Below are positions 1 to 9,698 of a stretch of 64,000 nt of DNA, piece after piece (the stretch's first letter is position 1; every line of letters starts with the position of its first letter). The position numbers and the translations under genes are program-made. Source of the DNA: Rhizobium sp. BG4 (GTDB taxonomy: Bacteria; Pseudomonadota; Alphaproteobacteria; Rhizobiales; Rhizobiaceae); NCBI RefSeq assembly GCF_016864575.1, contig NZ_CP044127.1:726984-790983 (forward strand). The letters are read 5' to 3'. The notes beneath the pieces were generated by a model. That model was not told the origin of the DNA. It made no database searches and worked only from the letters and a program-made list of their open reading frames with translations.

Positions 1-1552
1 GTTCTCCAAGCTGCGCCGAGGCGATGTTAACGGCGACTCTGACCGGAAGCGGCCATGATGCCGCCTGACTGCAGGCACAGACCAAAACCCATCTTCCGAT
101 CGGGACGATCAGCCCGGTTTCCTCTGCGATAGGGATAAACTCCGAAGGCGGGATCAAGCCCCTTTGCGGATGGTTCCAGCGCAGGAGCGCTTCCAGACCC
201 AGTATGTCTCCGGAAGCTGCGTTCACCTGGGGCTGAAAATGCAAAACAAATTCGTCCCTGTCCAAGGCAACCCTTAGATCCGCAGCAAGCGCCGTCCTGT
301 CGCGTCGCTTTTCGTCCATGGAGAATTCGTATCTGCAGAATCGGCTGCCGCCGGAGCGCTTTGCGCGGTACATAGCAGAATCTGCCCGTGCTATCAGCTC
401 CTCGACATCCGAAGCATCCGTGGGGTAAACCGACACGCCAACGCTTGCACCGACAGACAAAAGCGAAGGCTGCGAGCCGTCGCTTCTGACGATCGCGCGC
501 AGCACCCGCATCGAAAATTCCTCGACGTCTTGATCCGCTGCGATGTTGTGCCTGACCACGACGAATTCATCCCCGCCCATGCGAACCGCGAATTCGTTTG
601 GTCCAAGCGAAGCCGACAGGCTCCGAGCGACATCTTGCAACAGTTCGTCACCGGCTTGATGTCCCCTGACGTCGTTGACCTCTTTGAAATGGTCGAGATC
701 AACGACCGCCAGTGCAAGACGCCCAGGCCGGCACGTCGCCACATCCAAAAGCCTCGTCAGCTCGTCATAGAGATGGGCTCGGTTTGGCAAGCCTGTCAGA
801 GCATCGTGGTGCGCAGCGAAACGATACGCTTCGAGAAGCTCGCGTTGCGCGCGTGCGTCAGTTACAATAACGACTGCTCCCGCAAAAATGATCGCGGCGC
901 CGACCACCAGAACCGCCAGCATGCTATTGGATAGCGTACCGTTCGCAGCAGCCTGCAACGGCCCGGGTTCGATCGTGACCGCAGTCATTGCCGTGAAGTG
1001 AGCACTGCAGATGGCCAGTGTCATAAGGACAAGGCCAAGACCGAGGCCTATCCTTGAACGCAGACGGATCAGGGTAACCATCGTCGCGACCCCGAAGCCA
1101 AACGCCAATGCCGCTGCCGCGACGAGCATACGGCGGTCCCAGAAAAGCGCGTCGGCGTTCCTTAGCCCCGTCATCCCAACGAAATGCATGGAAAGGATTG
1201 CGCCGGCAAGACAGAGGCCCGAAACGCACGGTATCGCGGGTCTCGACAGGTTGATCGCGATAGTAAAGGCGGCGACTGAAAACAGTGCCGCAAGAAGGAG
1301 CGACCCGACAGTCAGGTAGGGATCAAATGCCAACTCTGTCGGCATTTTGAACCCTAGCATTGCCACGAAATGCGTCGTCCAAATGGACAGACCTCCGGAG
1401 ATGCCCGCGACAATAGCGCCGGAGAGACGTGACGTGGCGGGAGAACGAACGGCCTGATCGAAAAGTCTGGCGGTGACCGTACACATCAACATGCAAAGAA
1501 CGGCCGCGGCTAAAACATAGGCGAGATTATGCTCGTAAGCGATACATGACAT
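1..1552 (-). CDS. MHYT-GGDEF-EAL cyclic-di-GMP signalling protein (3' end beyond window)
   Basis: This is a bifunctional c-di-GMP enzyme anchored in the inner membrane. The first 220 or so residues form several hydrophobic helices with the His-Phe-Val/Thr-Ala-Met repeats typical of the MHYT sensor domain (for example THFVAML, MHFVGMTG and AHFTAMTA). A diguanylate cyclase domain follows with an intact GGDEF motif at residues 326-330, then the start of a phosphodiesterase domain with EAL at residues 454-456. The reading frame is open to base 2, so the C-terminal end of the EAL domain is missing. I chose the ATG at 1550-1552 because the MHYT helix begins directly after it. Known members link redox, gas or copper sensing to motility or biofilm switching; the signal here is unknown. 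Confidence 0.9.
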   Translation of the reverse strand, partial: MSCIAYEHNLAYVLAAAVLCMLMCTVTARLFDQAVRSPATSRLSGAIVAGISGGLSIWTTHFVAMLGFKMPTELAFDPYLTVGSLLLAALFSVAAFTIAINLSRPAIPCVSGLCLAGAILSMHFVGMTGLRNADALFWDRRMLVAAAALAFGFGVATMVTLIRLRSRIGLGLGLVLMTLAICSAHFTAMTAVTIEPGPLQAAANGTLSNSMLAVLVVGAAIIFAGAVVIVTDARAQRELLEAYRFAAHHDALTGLPNRAHLYDELTRLLDVATCRPGRLALAVVDLDHFKEVNDVRGHQAGDELLQDVARSLSASLGPNEFAVRMGGDEFVVVRHNIAADQDVEEFSMRVLRAIVRSDGSQPSLLSVGASVGVSVYPTDASDVEELIARADSAMYRAKRSGGSRFCRYEFSMDEKRRDRTALAADLRVALDRDEFVLHFQPQVNAASGDILGLEALLRWNHPQRGLIPPSEFIPIAEETGLIVPIGRWVLVCACSQAASWPLPVRVAVNIASAQLGE

Positions 1553-2384
1553 AACTCTCAGCACTTCGAACTCCCGAAAATATGACTTTCAATAACATCG
1601 CTAGAAAAGTCGTCGGCCCGCCCCTCACGCGAAGCTCACCCTTCTCTCCCACGCTTGCGATTTTTCGCACCGAATCTTTTAGGCCCCGTTAACGTCACAA
1701 CCCAGGAAAGGCAAAGCAGCTTGCCAGGGTGCCTTTCAGCACGCCTGTGGCGAGTTCGCGACTGACGCGAAGCTGACAATCTGAACATGCAAAGCGGAAC
1801 CGGCGTTCTTCAAACGAGGCTTTGCAAGCCGCGACCTGCGATAAAGAAACTCGATCAGTGGACGCTGCGCGTGAAACGATCTTTCGTCCGGCGCGACACG
1901 ATTGCCTTCCCGGCATCCGTGAGGGTCAGATCTGGCCCTATGAGACCAAGTTCCTCCAGCGATGCCAGACTGGTCGATGTTTCAGGAAGACGTCTGAGCT
2001 TGCTTGTATCGTCGAGCATTTCGAGAACTGCTCAGGGGTAAGTCGCTTCATCTCTATGACAGCCTTCGGCGGGTGATGAGGGGCGCCAACGCTTATCACG
2101 ATTGCGATCTGCAAAACTATACCTCAGAAGGCATCTTTCCGGAGATCTGCAATATATCGTGAGGAATGCGTCCGCGCCGGTCTCTCGGTCACCAGGAAGG
2201 AATGCAGGCGCAAGGGCATTGGCCAAGAATGAGCCGCGCGGCAAGGATCGCGACTTCCTTCGCAGCATCTTCCCACGACCAAGGCAGCCGCGCATCGGAG
2301 CTATGCGGGTCCGCGACTGGATTTTGCGTGACCTTCCGAGATAACATTTGAAGCAGTTTCAACCGCCTTTAGCGACGGTGGGCC
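1553..2384. other. Intergenic stretch, no supported gene
   Basis: About 830 bases between the divergent c-di-GMP gene and the VIT transporter. Short open frames exist on both strands, but none has a convincing ribosome site or recognisable product. The stretch must contain the promoters of both flanking genes. Confidence 0.5.
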
Positions 2385-3077
2385 ATGCACAGGCATATCG
2401 AAAAGCATTCGATCGAGCGGATAGGCTGGCTGCGGGCAGCGGTTCTCGGCGCAAATGACGGCATCATTTCAACCGCCAGCTTGATGGTCGGCGTAGCATC
2501 GGCATCCACTTCAACCTCACAGGTGCTTGTTGCCGGCTTCGCCTCGCTCGCCGCTGGCGCTATGGCTATGGCGGCGGGCGAATATGTTTCCGTCAGCTCC
2601 CAGGCTGATACCGAGGCTGCCGATCTCGCGCGCGAACGGCGTGAGCTCGACGATCAGCCTGAACACGAACTGGTTGAACTCGCCGAGATTTACGAAGCGC
2701 GTGGCGTCTCCAAGGAATTGGCGCTTCAGGTCGCCCGACAGTTGACCGCTCATGACGCCCTGCATGCGCACGCACGAGACGAGCTCGGTATCACTGAGAC
2801 GTCTACGGCACAGCCCGTTCAAGCCGCCTTGACCTCGGCCTTGACGTTCTCAGCCGGCGCAATCGTTCCCGTCCTCACCGCAATTTTGGCGCCGCCTCAT
2901 TCAATTCAACTCGCAATCCCGGTCATATCTCTGATATTCCTCGCAGCGCTCGGCACTGTCAGTGCCAGGGCGGGCGGCGCCGGTATCATCAAGCCAACGA
3001 TCAGGGTAGCGTTCTGGGGAGCCATGGCCATGGTCGTCACCGGTCTCGTTGGCGCCTTGATCGGCAAGGCACTCTGA
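2385..3077 (+). CDS. VIT1/CCC1-family transporter
   Basis: A 230-residue membrane protein of the VIT1/CCC1 family, which moves Fe2+ or Mn2+ out of the cytosol. The family signature is clear near the N-terminus (GANDGIISTASLMVGVASA) and in GEYVSVSSQADTE. A charged central section of about 60 residues, where eukaryotic VIT1 has its metal-binding domain, is followed by three more hydrophobic helices ending at IGKAL. Length fits bacterial members. The start ATG is the only one before the conserved first helix. It stands alone, 56 bases upstream of the photolyase gene and on the same strand. Substrate is inferred from the family only. Confidence 0.9.
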   Translation: MHRHIEKHSIERIGWLRAAVLGANDGIISTASLMVGVASASTSTSQVLVAGFASLAAGAMAMAAGEYVSVSSQADTEAADLARERRELDDQPEHELVELAEIYEARGVSKELALQVARQLTAHDALHAHARDELGITETSTAQPVQAALTSALTFSAGAIVPVLTAILAPPHSIQLAIPVISLIFLAALGTVSARAGGAGIIKPTIRVAFWGAMAMVVTGLVGALIGKAL

Positions 3078-3133
3078 CATAACCGCGTCGAGCGGCGGAC
3101 AACTGATATGCAGAGACAGATAGGGGAGTTTTT

Positions 3134-4657
3134 GTGTCGAGGCTGATTGTCATCCTTGGAGACCAGTTGTCGCGGAGTATCTCGTCGCTGGATGGCGCCG
3201 ACAAAGACCATGACAGCGTACTCATGTGTGAAGTTATGGCCGAGGCAACCTATGTCGGTCATCACAAAAAGAAGATCGCCTTCATCTTTTCGGCCATGCG
3301 CCATTTTGCTGATGAGTTGAGAGGAGCCGGTTACAAAGTTCGCTACACCACGATCGACGAGCCGACCAACACCGGCTCTTTCACCGGCGAGGTCCAGCGT
3401 GCGAGTGCCGAACTCCGCCCTTCCGCCATATGCATCACGGAACCTGGCGAATGGCGCGTCCTCAAGGAAATTAGGAGCTGGTCGGATACCCTGGGCCTTG
3501 AGGTCGAACTTCGGCGCGATCACCGCTTTATCTGCTCGCACCGGGAGTTCCGGCAGTGGGCGCAGGGCCGCAAGTCGCTGACGATGGAGTTTTTCTATCG
3601 GGAAATGCGACGAAAAACCGGGCTACTGATGCAAGGCGACAAGCCACTTGGCGGACGATGGAACTTCGATTCCGAAAACCGCAAGCCGGCAGAGCCGGGT
3701 CTCCTCAGACCAAGACACCTGGAGTTTGAGCCGGATGCCATCACTACCGAGGTGCTGAACTCGGTCGGACAATTGTTTCCTGGCCACTTCGGCAAGCTTG
3801 AGGGCTTTGGCTTTGCAGTTACCCGCTCCGACGCCTTGAAGGTGCTCGACGGATTTATCGAGGATTTTCTGCCAGAGTTTGGCGAAACCCAGGATGCGAT
3901 GCTGCAGGGTGAGCCCTGGCTTAACCACTCGCTTCTGTCATTTTACATCAACGTCGGGCTCCTCGAACCGCTCGAGGTCTGCCTTTCGGCTGAACGGGCC
4001 TATCATGAGGGTCGTGCACCGCTCAACGCGGTCGAGGGTTTCGTCCGCCAGATCATTGGCTGGCGTGAATATATGAGGGGCATCTACTGGTTCGCCGGGC
4101 CTGACTATGCCGAGAGCAATTATTTCGGCAACACCCGCGCGCTGCCCTCGTTTTACTGGTCCGGCGACACGGATATGAATTGCCTCTCAACGGTGATCAC
4201 GGAAACGATCGACCACGCCTATGCCCATCACATTCAAAGACTGATGATCACCGGGAACTTTGCCCTGCTGGCTGGCATCGATCCCAAGCAAGTTCACCAG
4301 TGGTATCTCGAGGTCTACGCAGATGCCTATGAATGGGTCGAGCTTCCGAACGTCATTGGAATGAGCCAGTTTGCCGATGGTGGCTTCCTCGGCACCAAAC
4401 CCTATGCGGCCAGCGGCAATTACATCAACCGGATGTCGGACTATTGCGGCTGTTGCCGCTTCGATCCAAAGCAGCGCGTGGGAAGCAAGGCTTGTCCGTT
4501 CAACGCTCTGTACTGGGACTTCCTCGATCGCAACCGCGACAAGCTGAGCTCCAACCACCGCTTGGTACAGCCTTACGCAACATGGTCGAGAATGAGTGAT
4601 GAGAGCCGTGACGAGACCAGGCGACAAGCCGCCAGCTTCCTCGCAGGCCTTGAGTGA
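3134..4657 (+). CDS. phrB: Iron-sulfur (6-4) photolyase / FeS-BCP cryptochrome, PhrB type
   Basis: A 507-residue photolyase of the FeS-BCP group, which repairs UV (6-4) photoproducts using FAD, a ribolumazine antenna and a 4Fe-4S cluster. The N-terminal antenna domain begins SRLIVILGDQLS. The cluster cysteines lie at residues 350, 438, 441 and 454, the same numbers as in Agrobacterium PhrB, with the last three in the CGCC...KACPFN segment. Translation starts at GTG (bases 3134-3136), preceded by AGGGGAG. All catalytic regions appear intact, so I expect an active repair enzyme. The upstream VIT gene may be cotranscribed, but the 56-base gap leaves that open. Confidence 0.93.
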   Translation: MSRLIVILGDQLSRSISSLDGADKDHDSVLMCEVMAEATYVGHHKKKIAFIFSAMRHFADELRGAGYKVRYTTIDEPTNTGSFTGEVQRASAELRPSAICITEPGEWRVLKEIRSWSDTLGLEVELRRDHRFICSHREFRQWAQGRKSLTMEFFYREMRRKTGLLMQGDKPLGGRWNFDSENRKPAEPGLLRPRHLEFEPDAITTEVLNSVGQLFPGHFGKLEGFGFAVTRSDALKVLDGFIEDFLPEFGETQDAMLQGEPWLNHSLLSFYINVGLLEPLEVCLSAERAYHEGRAPLNAVEGFVRQIIGWREYMRGIYWFAGPDYAESNYFGNTRALPSFYWSGDTDMNCLSTVITETIDHAYAHHIQRLMITGNFALLAGIDPKQVHQWYLEVYADAYEWVELPNVIGMSQFADGGFLGTKPYAASGNYINRMSDYCGCCRFDPKQRVGSKACPFNALYWDFLDRNRDKLSSNHRLVQPYATWSRMSDESRDETRRQAASFLAGLE

Positions 4658-4705
4658 AGCAACCCACGCGACATGCTGCATCTGTATCCCGGGTCAACCT
4701 GGTCC

Positions 4706-6022
4706 TCATGGTCGGAAGGTTAAGGTGAAGGTCGACCCACTTGCCGATGTCGAGCGCCTTAGCTTGCCGCGATGGATCTCGGCAATTCGGCCGATAATTT
4801 TCAACCCTATCCCAAGGCTGTCGGTCTCTGCTTCCCTGACAGTTTGGTCGACAGCTGCCATCCGCCGATCTTCAACCTCTATAAGATGGGACCCGACGCG
4901 GACGACGATATGGGTTCGCTCCGGCGTATGACGAACGGCGTTTTCAATCAGATTACGGACCGCATCGCGCAAGAGAGACGGAACTCCCCTGACCAGCGCG
5001 CTGTCGACGTCTTTTATAAGCTCTACGGAGTGCAGGTTCTCGTATACCCAGGGTGCTACCTGCTCGACGGCAGATGTTGACACCTCGATCAGGTCAACAG
5101 TTTCAAAAGCGCCGTGATCGAAGCTTTCAAGGCGGGCGAGCGACGTTAGCTGGGACACGAAGCGCACGAGATCATCGAGGTCGGCCTCGACCAGCCTCGC
5201 GCGCGGATGATCGATATGCCCAAGTTCCAGCTTCATTGCTGCTAGCGGCGTGCGGATTTCATGCGCGATCCCCGAGGTCAGCGTCTTTTGCGACGTCATG
5301 AGCTCCGCCACCCTTTCGAACGCCCTGTTAACGGCAATGGCAAGATGAGCAACCTCGCGCGGCATCTCGTCGAACTTCAAATGAGAGCGCGCATCCATCG
5401 GATCGATCTGGTCTGCTGCCTCGGCGGCGGCGCGGACCGGTCCGAGAGCCTGTCGTACGGAAAGCAATGTGGCCCCAAGCACGAGAATGAGCAAAATACT
5501 CATTGGCACGACAAGGTGCTCGATGATCTCGTTCCACAAGACGTCGGAAACAACCTCTTGTGGATCACCAAGCGTGGCGACATCGATCAGAAACCGCTGG
5601 CCTGCGATAAAAAATGCCCGCCCCCCGACCAATGTGAGAGGCTTGCCAGACTTCAGCGACCGTAACCAGAAATCCGGCCTGTCGATATCGACGGGAAGAA
5701 ATCGATCTTCGCAGGCCGGATCGCAGGACTCGAATAGGAGTGTGCCGTTGGCGCTGCGGATCCTTGCCAAATAGCCAGCCCCGTCCTGTCGATATCGATC
5801 CCGGATCGTCTGCGGAAGCTGGTAGCGAACGGTGTCGCGATCGACGAAAATCCCCTCAGACAGTCGTTGGGTTTCCTGTTCGACGTAGAGGCGAGACAGT
5901 TCACCAGTGTTCCAGTAGTAGTCGGAGATGACGACGGCAAGCTGAACAAGCATTGCGAGAACCGCAAAGAACGCGATTCTCTTGGCCACTATGGTGCCGA
6001 GCGTCGGGCGGTTTCGGCTCAA
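4706..6022 (-). CDS. Two-component sensor histidine kinase
   Basis: A 438-residue membrane kinase, last gene of a four-gene operon. Two membrane helices (about residues 13-32 and 166-188) flank a periplasmic sensor. A HAMP-like linker and a HisKA domain follow, with phospho-acceptor H254 in SGIAHEIRTP. The N-box is NLIENAVRH and the second glycine box is GIGLKII. The first glycine box, normally DxGxG, reads EDRRMAAVDQ, so the ATP lid is short and unusual. The start is TTG at 6020-6022, overlapping the stop of the upstream response regulator gene (TTGA), which indicates translational coupling. The ligand is unknown. Confidence 0.88.
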   Translation of the reverse strand: MSRNRPTLGTIVAKRIAFFAVLAMLVQLAVVISDYYWNTGELSRLYVEQETQRLSEGIFVDRDTVRYQLPQTIRDRYRQDGAGYLARIRSANGTLLFESCDPACEDRFLPVDIDRPDFWLRSLKSGKPLTLVGGRAFFIAGQRFLIDVATLGDPQEVVSDVLWNEIIEHLVVPMSILLILVLGATLLSVRQALGPVRAAAEAADQIDPMDARSHLKFDEMPREVAHLAIAVNRAFERVAELMTSQKTLTSGIAHEIRTPLAAMKLELGHIDHPRARLVEADLDDLVRFVSQLTSLARLESFDHGAFETVDLIEVSTSAVEQVAPWVYENLHSVELIKDVDSALVRGVPSLLRDAVRNLIENAVRHTPERTHIVVRVGSHLIEVEDRRMAAVDQTVREAETDSLGIGLKIIGRIAEIHRGKLRRSTSASGSTFTLTFRP

Positions 6023-6695
6023 TCAGGCACCTCGCGCATCATGTATCCGACCCCCCTGACCGTTTCGATCAAGGTCCCCGTCTTATGTCCCTCCACCTTC
6101 TTGCGTAGCCGCGAGACGGCGAGCTCGACGGCATTGCTGCTTTTTTCGTCTCCAAATTCCGAAAAGGCATGCTCGATCTTCGATTTCGCGACGACTTTAC
6201 CGCCATTTCGCATCAAGAGCTCAAGCAAGCCCTTTTCCGAGGGGGCCAGAGTGATTTCCGCCCCGAACACATGACCCGACGCGAGGCGACGTCTATCCGC
6301 AGAGCGCCGTATTCCAGAACTGGCATGGACGTCACAGGCGCCCGTCGCATGAGGGCCCGAATTCGGGCGACGAGTTCGCCGTTGTGGAACGGCTTGGCGA
6401 GATAGTCGTCAGCGCCCGCGTCAAGCCCGGCGATACGCTCATCGATGGCACCGCGGGCTGTCAGGACAAGCACCGGAGTTTGCAGCTTTTCCTCACGCAG
6501 GGATTTCAGGACATCCAGGCCGTCTTCATCCGGAAGGCCGAGGTCGAGTAGCAACAGATCATACGTGTGATCGGCCAGAGCTGCGCGACCAAGTTCGGCG
6601 GTTGCAAAGGCGTCGATCTTCCAACCGGCATCCCTGACGGCTTCGCTGACGAGATCGCGAAGCCGGGCGCTATCCTCGATCAGCAGGATCCTCAT
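6019..6695 (-). pseudogene. OmpR-family response regulator, interrupted by a frameshift
   Basis: The first part encodes a receiver domain (MRILLIEDSARLRDLV, phospho-Asp in LLLDLGLPD, switch Lys in DYLAKPF). A winged-helix DNA-binding domain ending GVGYMMREVPD follows in a different frame. The frames join at a run of four C on the + strand (6261-6264); one more base would give CSG-AEITLAPSEKG and restore a protein of about 225 residues. So this is either a sequencing error or a real one-base deletion that removes DNA binding. The start overlaps the cytochrome b561 stop (ATGA) and the end overlaps the kinase start. It is the partner of the kinase that follows. Confidence 0.85.
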
Positions 6696-7258
6696 AGTTT
6701 CTTGCGACCCGTTACCATCGACCAGACCAAATTCTCCCGGTGTCTCCAACTTTCGATGATGGCGGCGCCGGCATGAATGAAAACAAGCACCATAATGCTG
6801 TTGGCAATGGTCCCATGCAATTGCTCCAGCCATTTTTCTCCCCAGAAGGCATCAAGCGTCGTCATCCAGCCGGTCAGGGCCGTGGCTGCGAGCAAACCGA
6901 TCAGCACAAGCATCATGGTGGAAGCGAGCGGGTTGTGACCGATATATCGGTCCTCGCTGCGCGTCATGATCCCGCGGACCTGTTTCCTGACCTTGGCCGG
7001 GGTTGGCAGGAAGTCACGGAAGCGAGCGTGCTTTGTGCCGACAAAGCCCCATATGATCCGGATGAAAATTGCGGCGGCAACGACATATCCGGTCACGCGA
7101 TGCCAATATTTGCCCTCTTCAAGGACAAAGAGGTTGAGGGTACAGGCGGCGACGATCGTCCAGTGGAAAATGCGAACAATCGGGTCCCAGACCTTGATCA
7201 TCCGCGGTGCGGTATTGGAGGGCGATCCGCCCTCCGCTCTCTTCTCAGTTGTGGTCAT
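6692..7258 (-). CDS. Cytochrome b561 family membrane protein
   Basis: A 188-residue di-haem cytochrome b of the Ni,Fe-hydrogenase/b561 type. It has four hydrophobic segments with histidines suited to haem ligation (IVRIFHWTI, YWHRVTGYV, EQLHGTIANS and VFIHAGAAII). It should pass electrons across the inner membrane between quinol and a periplasmic partner. It lies second in the operon PepSY - cytochrome b561 - response regulator - kinase. The adjacent small PepSY protein is a common companion, and its product is a possible partner. The short N-terminal cytoplasmic stretch of about 25 residues is not part of the domain. Confidence 0.9.
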   Translation of the reverse strand: MTTTEKRAEGGSPSNTAPRMIKVWDPIVRIFHWTIVAACTLNLFVLEEGKYWHRVTGYVVAAAIFIRIIWGFVGTKHARFRDFLPTPAKVRKQVRGIMTRSEDRYIGHNPLASTMMLVLIGLLAATALTGWMTTLDAFWGEKWLEQLHGTIANSIMVLVFIHAGAAIIESWRHRENLVWSMVTGRKKL

Positions 7259-7261
7259 GGG

Positions 7262-7528
7262 CTAATCACCCTTCTGAACGATCTCGCCGGACACCGGGTT
7301 GAAGTAGACTTCGGCGCGCTTGCCGTCCTTGTCCTTGCCGTAGATCTCGTAGCAGCTGCCGGTGATCTCAAACGTCTTGACCTTGTAACCAAGCGCATCG
7401 ATCTTGGCCTTCATGGCGTCCTCGGACATCCATTTGGACTTCGGTTCCGTTGTGCAGCTCGGGCTGGCGAAGGCGACGGCCGGAGTTGCAGCAGACATTG
7501 CAAGTGCAGCGATGAGTTTCAGCTTCAT
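7262..7528 (-). CDS. Secreted PepSY-domain protein
   Basis: An 88-residue periplasmic protein with a clear signal peptide (MKLKLIAALAMSAATPAVAFA) and one PepSY-like fold (residues 30-88) containing two cysteines. The core reads YKVKTFEITGSCYEIYGKD followed by a C-terminal strand ending PVSGEIVQKGD. Such proteins often sit in front of a b561 cytochrome and a two-component pair and may be regulated by, or sense for, that pair. It is the first gene of the four-gene minus-strand operon, so the promoter should lie in 7529-7620. Confidence 0.85.
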   Translation of the reverse strand: MKLKLIAALAMSAATPAVAFASPSCTTEPKSKWMSEDAMKAKIDALGYKVKTFEITGSCYEIYGKDKDGKRAEVYFNPVSGEIVQKGD

Positions 7529-8029
7529 GATTTTAATCCCGATTAAAGCCCTCGTGGGGCGACGAGGGGATTAATGGCCTGGCAAACCTGTCTGTCTCCT
7601 GTCCGACAAAGTCATTACTCCCAGAAGCGCTATCGACCATGTAGGCCGTTGGGAACGCTCCAACCTGTGCTCTCTCGGGATTGCAACCTGAGCCGATCTC
7701 GTCACGCCCACCCCAAAGCGCGCGACGGACGCGATCGCCGAAACGGAGACGGTGTGAGATCAGTCAGTGATCAATCCTTGCGGGGATCTGACGTTGACCA
7801 GCCGGCCGTTGCTCTCCGCGCCAAAATGGCCAGTTGACGAGATAACCTGCCAGACCGTCAACGATGCCAGAGGACGCCTGCAGCGGCAGTTGAACGAGAT
7901 GGCGGAGCCATTGCCTTAGAGAAACATCGGCAACTCCTAGGCTGTCGGAGGCGCGCTTGATATTGGCTGCTAGGCGTTGTGGCTCAGCGCAGTGATACGC
8001 TGGCTCGCACAAGCCATCTGGATGAGCGC
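7529..8029. other. Intergenic stretch, no supported gene
   Basis: About 500 bases between the PepSY operon and the broken SDR gene. No open frame here has a recognisable product. It should hold the PepSY operon promoter at the left end; the rest may be debris from whatever truncated the SDR gene. Confidence 0.4.
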
Positions 8030-8443
8030 TTAGCGTCCGTCGCAATGGAATCCGCACGCCCGGTCGGTCGACTTGTAGCTCGTTGCGAGACCGCCGACGA
8101 GGTCAATCTCTCGCAGCGGCTGCGTCGAGAAATAGCCTGCGAATAGGACTCCGGCGTTGTTGACCAGAATGTCGAGCCCGCCAAATTCCTCGACTGCTTG
8201 CTCGACGGCAGCCGTCGCAGATTCGGCAAGCGCGGGGTCTGCTTGAATGGCAACAGCCTTGCGGCCCATCGCGTGGATCTCCGCGATAACGGCACTGGCG
8301 TATTCGGAGGACTTCTCGAAAGTTACGGCAACGTCGGCGCCATCTTCGGCAAGCTATAACGCCACGGCGGCACCGATGCCGCGAGCGGCCGCCGTCACGA
8401 GTGCTCGCTTACCGGCGAGCGCAGAGTTATCTGTCTTGAGCAT
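8030..8443 (-). pseudogene. Short-chain dehydrogenase (SDR) remnant
   Basis: The N-terminal half of a classical NAD(P)-dependent SDR. The cofactor glycine motif is present as VTAAARGIGAAVAL, and the NNAG motif as DILVNNAGVLFAGY. An in-frame TAG at 8354-8356 directly after the glycine motif interrupts it. The sequence leaves the family about 20 residues after REIDLVGG, before the YxxxK catalytic motif, and stops. It therefore lacks the active site as well as carrying the nonsense codon. The substrate cannot be inferred. It runs divergently from the broken MFS gene. Confidence 0.8.
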
Positions 8444-8489
8444 CGCTGTGTACCTCGGTTCTATGACTGCTGCATCCCGGCCGGCAAGG

Positions 8490-9694
8490 ATGACGTCGTT
8501 GCGTAGCTCGAAAATTCCGGCCGGGCTCGTCTCGGCTCTGGGCGTGACGCAGTTCATCGGTTACGGCACCCATTACAGCTTCAGCATCCTGGCGTCCGGC
8601 ATGGCGGCCAATCTCGGCTTGTCGCTGGCGGAAGTTTTTTGCGTCTTCTCCGTGTCACTGTTCATCGGTGGCCTGTCGGCCACCTATATCGGCAAGCAGA
8701 CAAGATCGGCGCCGCGACGATCATGACGAACGGCTCGGCCCTTGCCGCAGTCACGCTCGCCCTATGCGCCTGGTCGCCCTCGGTCGCGATCTTCGCCGTC
8801 GCTATCATCCTACTCGAGGTTTCGTCCGGCATGGTCCAGTATCAAGCGGCATTCGCAGCACTGGTCGAAAGCGATCCCCGCACAGCCTTACGCAGCATCA
8901 CCTATCTGACGCTAATCGGCGGCTTTGCCTCGACGATCTTCCGGCCGATATCGGCCACGCTCACCGCCTATCTGTCCTGGCGGGAGATCTACCTCGTCTT
9001 TGCAGCGTTGAACCTGTTTCTCTGTATGCTGCTGCACTTCTGGATCCGAAGCCTCGGAAAGAAGGCAGGCGAAACATCCATCCGGCAGCGCGAGACGGTC
9101 ATCGGCGCAATCCCGCCGCATGCACGCCGCCGCGCCATGGTCATGGTCTCATTTGCGTTCGCGCTCCTCGGCTTCACGCTTGCCGCGATCCTTGCCCATA
9201 TGGTGCCGATGCTGGGATCGATCGGGCTGGGTGCGACCGCCGTCGTGATTGGTTCGCTGTTCGGGCAGGCGCAGGTGCTGAGCCGCCTGATCAACATGGT
9301 GTTTGGGAAGAACCTGTCGCCGCCAGGGCTTGCCGTCCTCTCGGCCGTGCTGATTGTCTTCGGCGTCCTGGTCCTGCTGATGACAGGCAACTGGCTGCCA
9401 GGTGCGGTCGCCTTCGCCATTTGCCTCGGGCTCGGTTCCGGCATCAACAGCATCGCGCAGGGGAGCCTGCCGCTCTATCTCTTCGGATCGGACGGATATG
9501 GTGCGATCACAGGTAAGATGGCGGCCGCCCGTCTGGCGGTCGGCGCCGGCGCGCCCTTCGTGTTCGCGGCGGCCATGGAGAATCTCGGGCTGAGCGGCGC
9601 CCTCGTCGCACACGCATGTCTCGGGGCGATCAGCATCGCGGCATTCGTCGCGGTGGCAGCGTCCTGCCAGCAGCCTGCCACCGCGACGGCTTGA
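8490..9694 (+). pseudogene. MFS transporter with frameshift, beside the arsenic operon
   Basis: A 12-helix major facilitator, about 400 residues if joined. The first helices (VTQFIGYGTHYSFSILASG) are in one frame. From about base 8697 the protein continues in the next frame (ADKIGAATIMTNGS...), ending SCQQPATATA. A one-base loss near 8694-8702, at the conserved loop after helix 2, explains the change. It converges with arsH, and MFS exporters such as ArsK are known in Agrobacterium arsenic clusters, so an arsenical substrate is possible but not shown. If the shift is real, the transporter is dead. Confidence 0.75.
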
Positions 9695-9698
9695 TGCG

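Noticed and set aside
1787..2344. Several 60-85 codon frames upstream of the VIT gene
   Set aside because: They overlap one another on both strands and have neither ribosome sites nor recognisable products.
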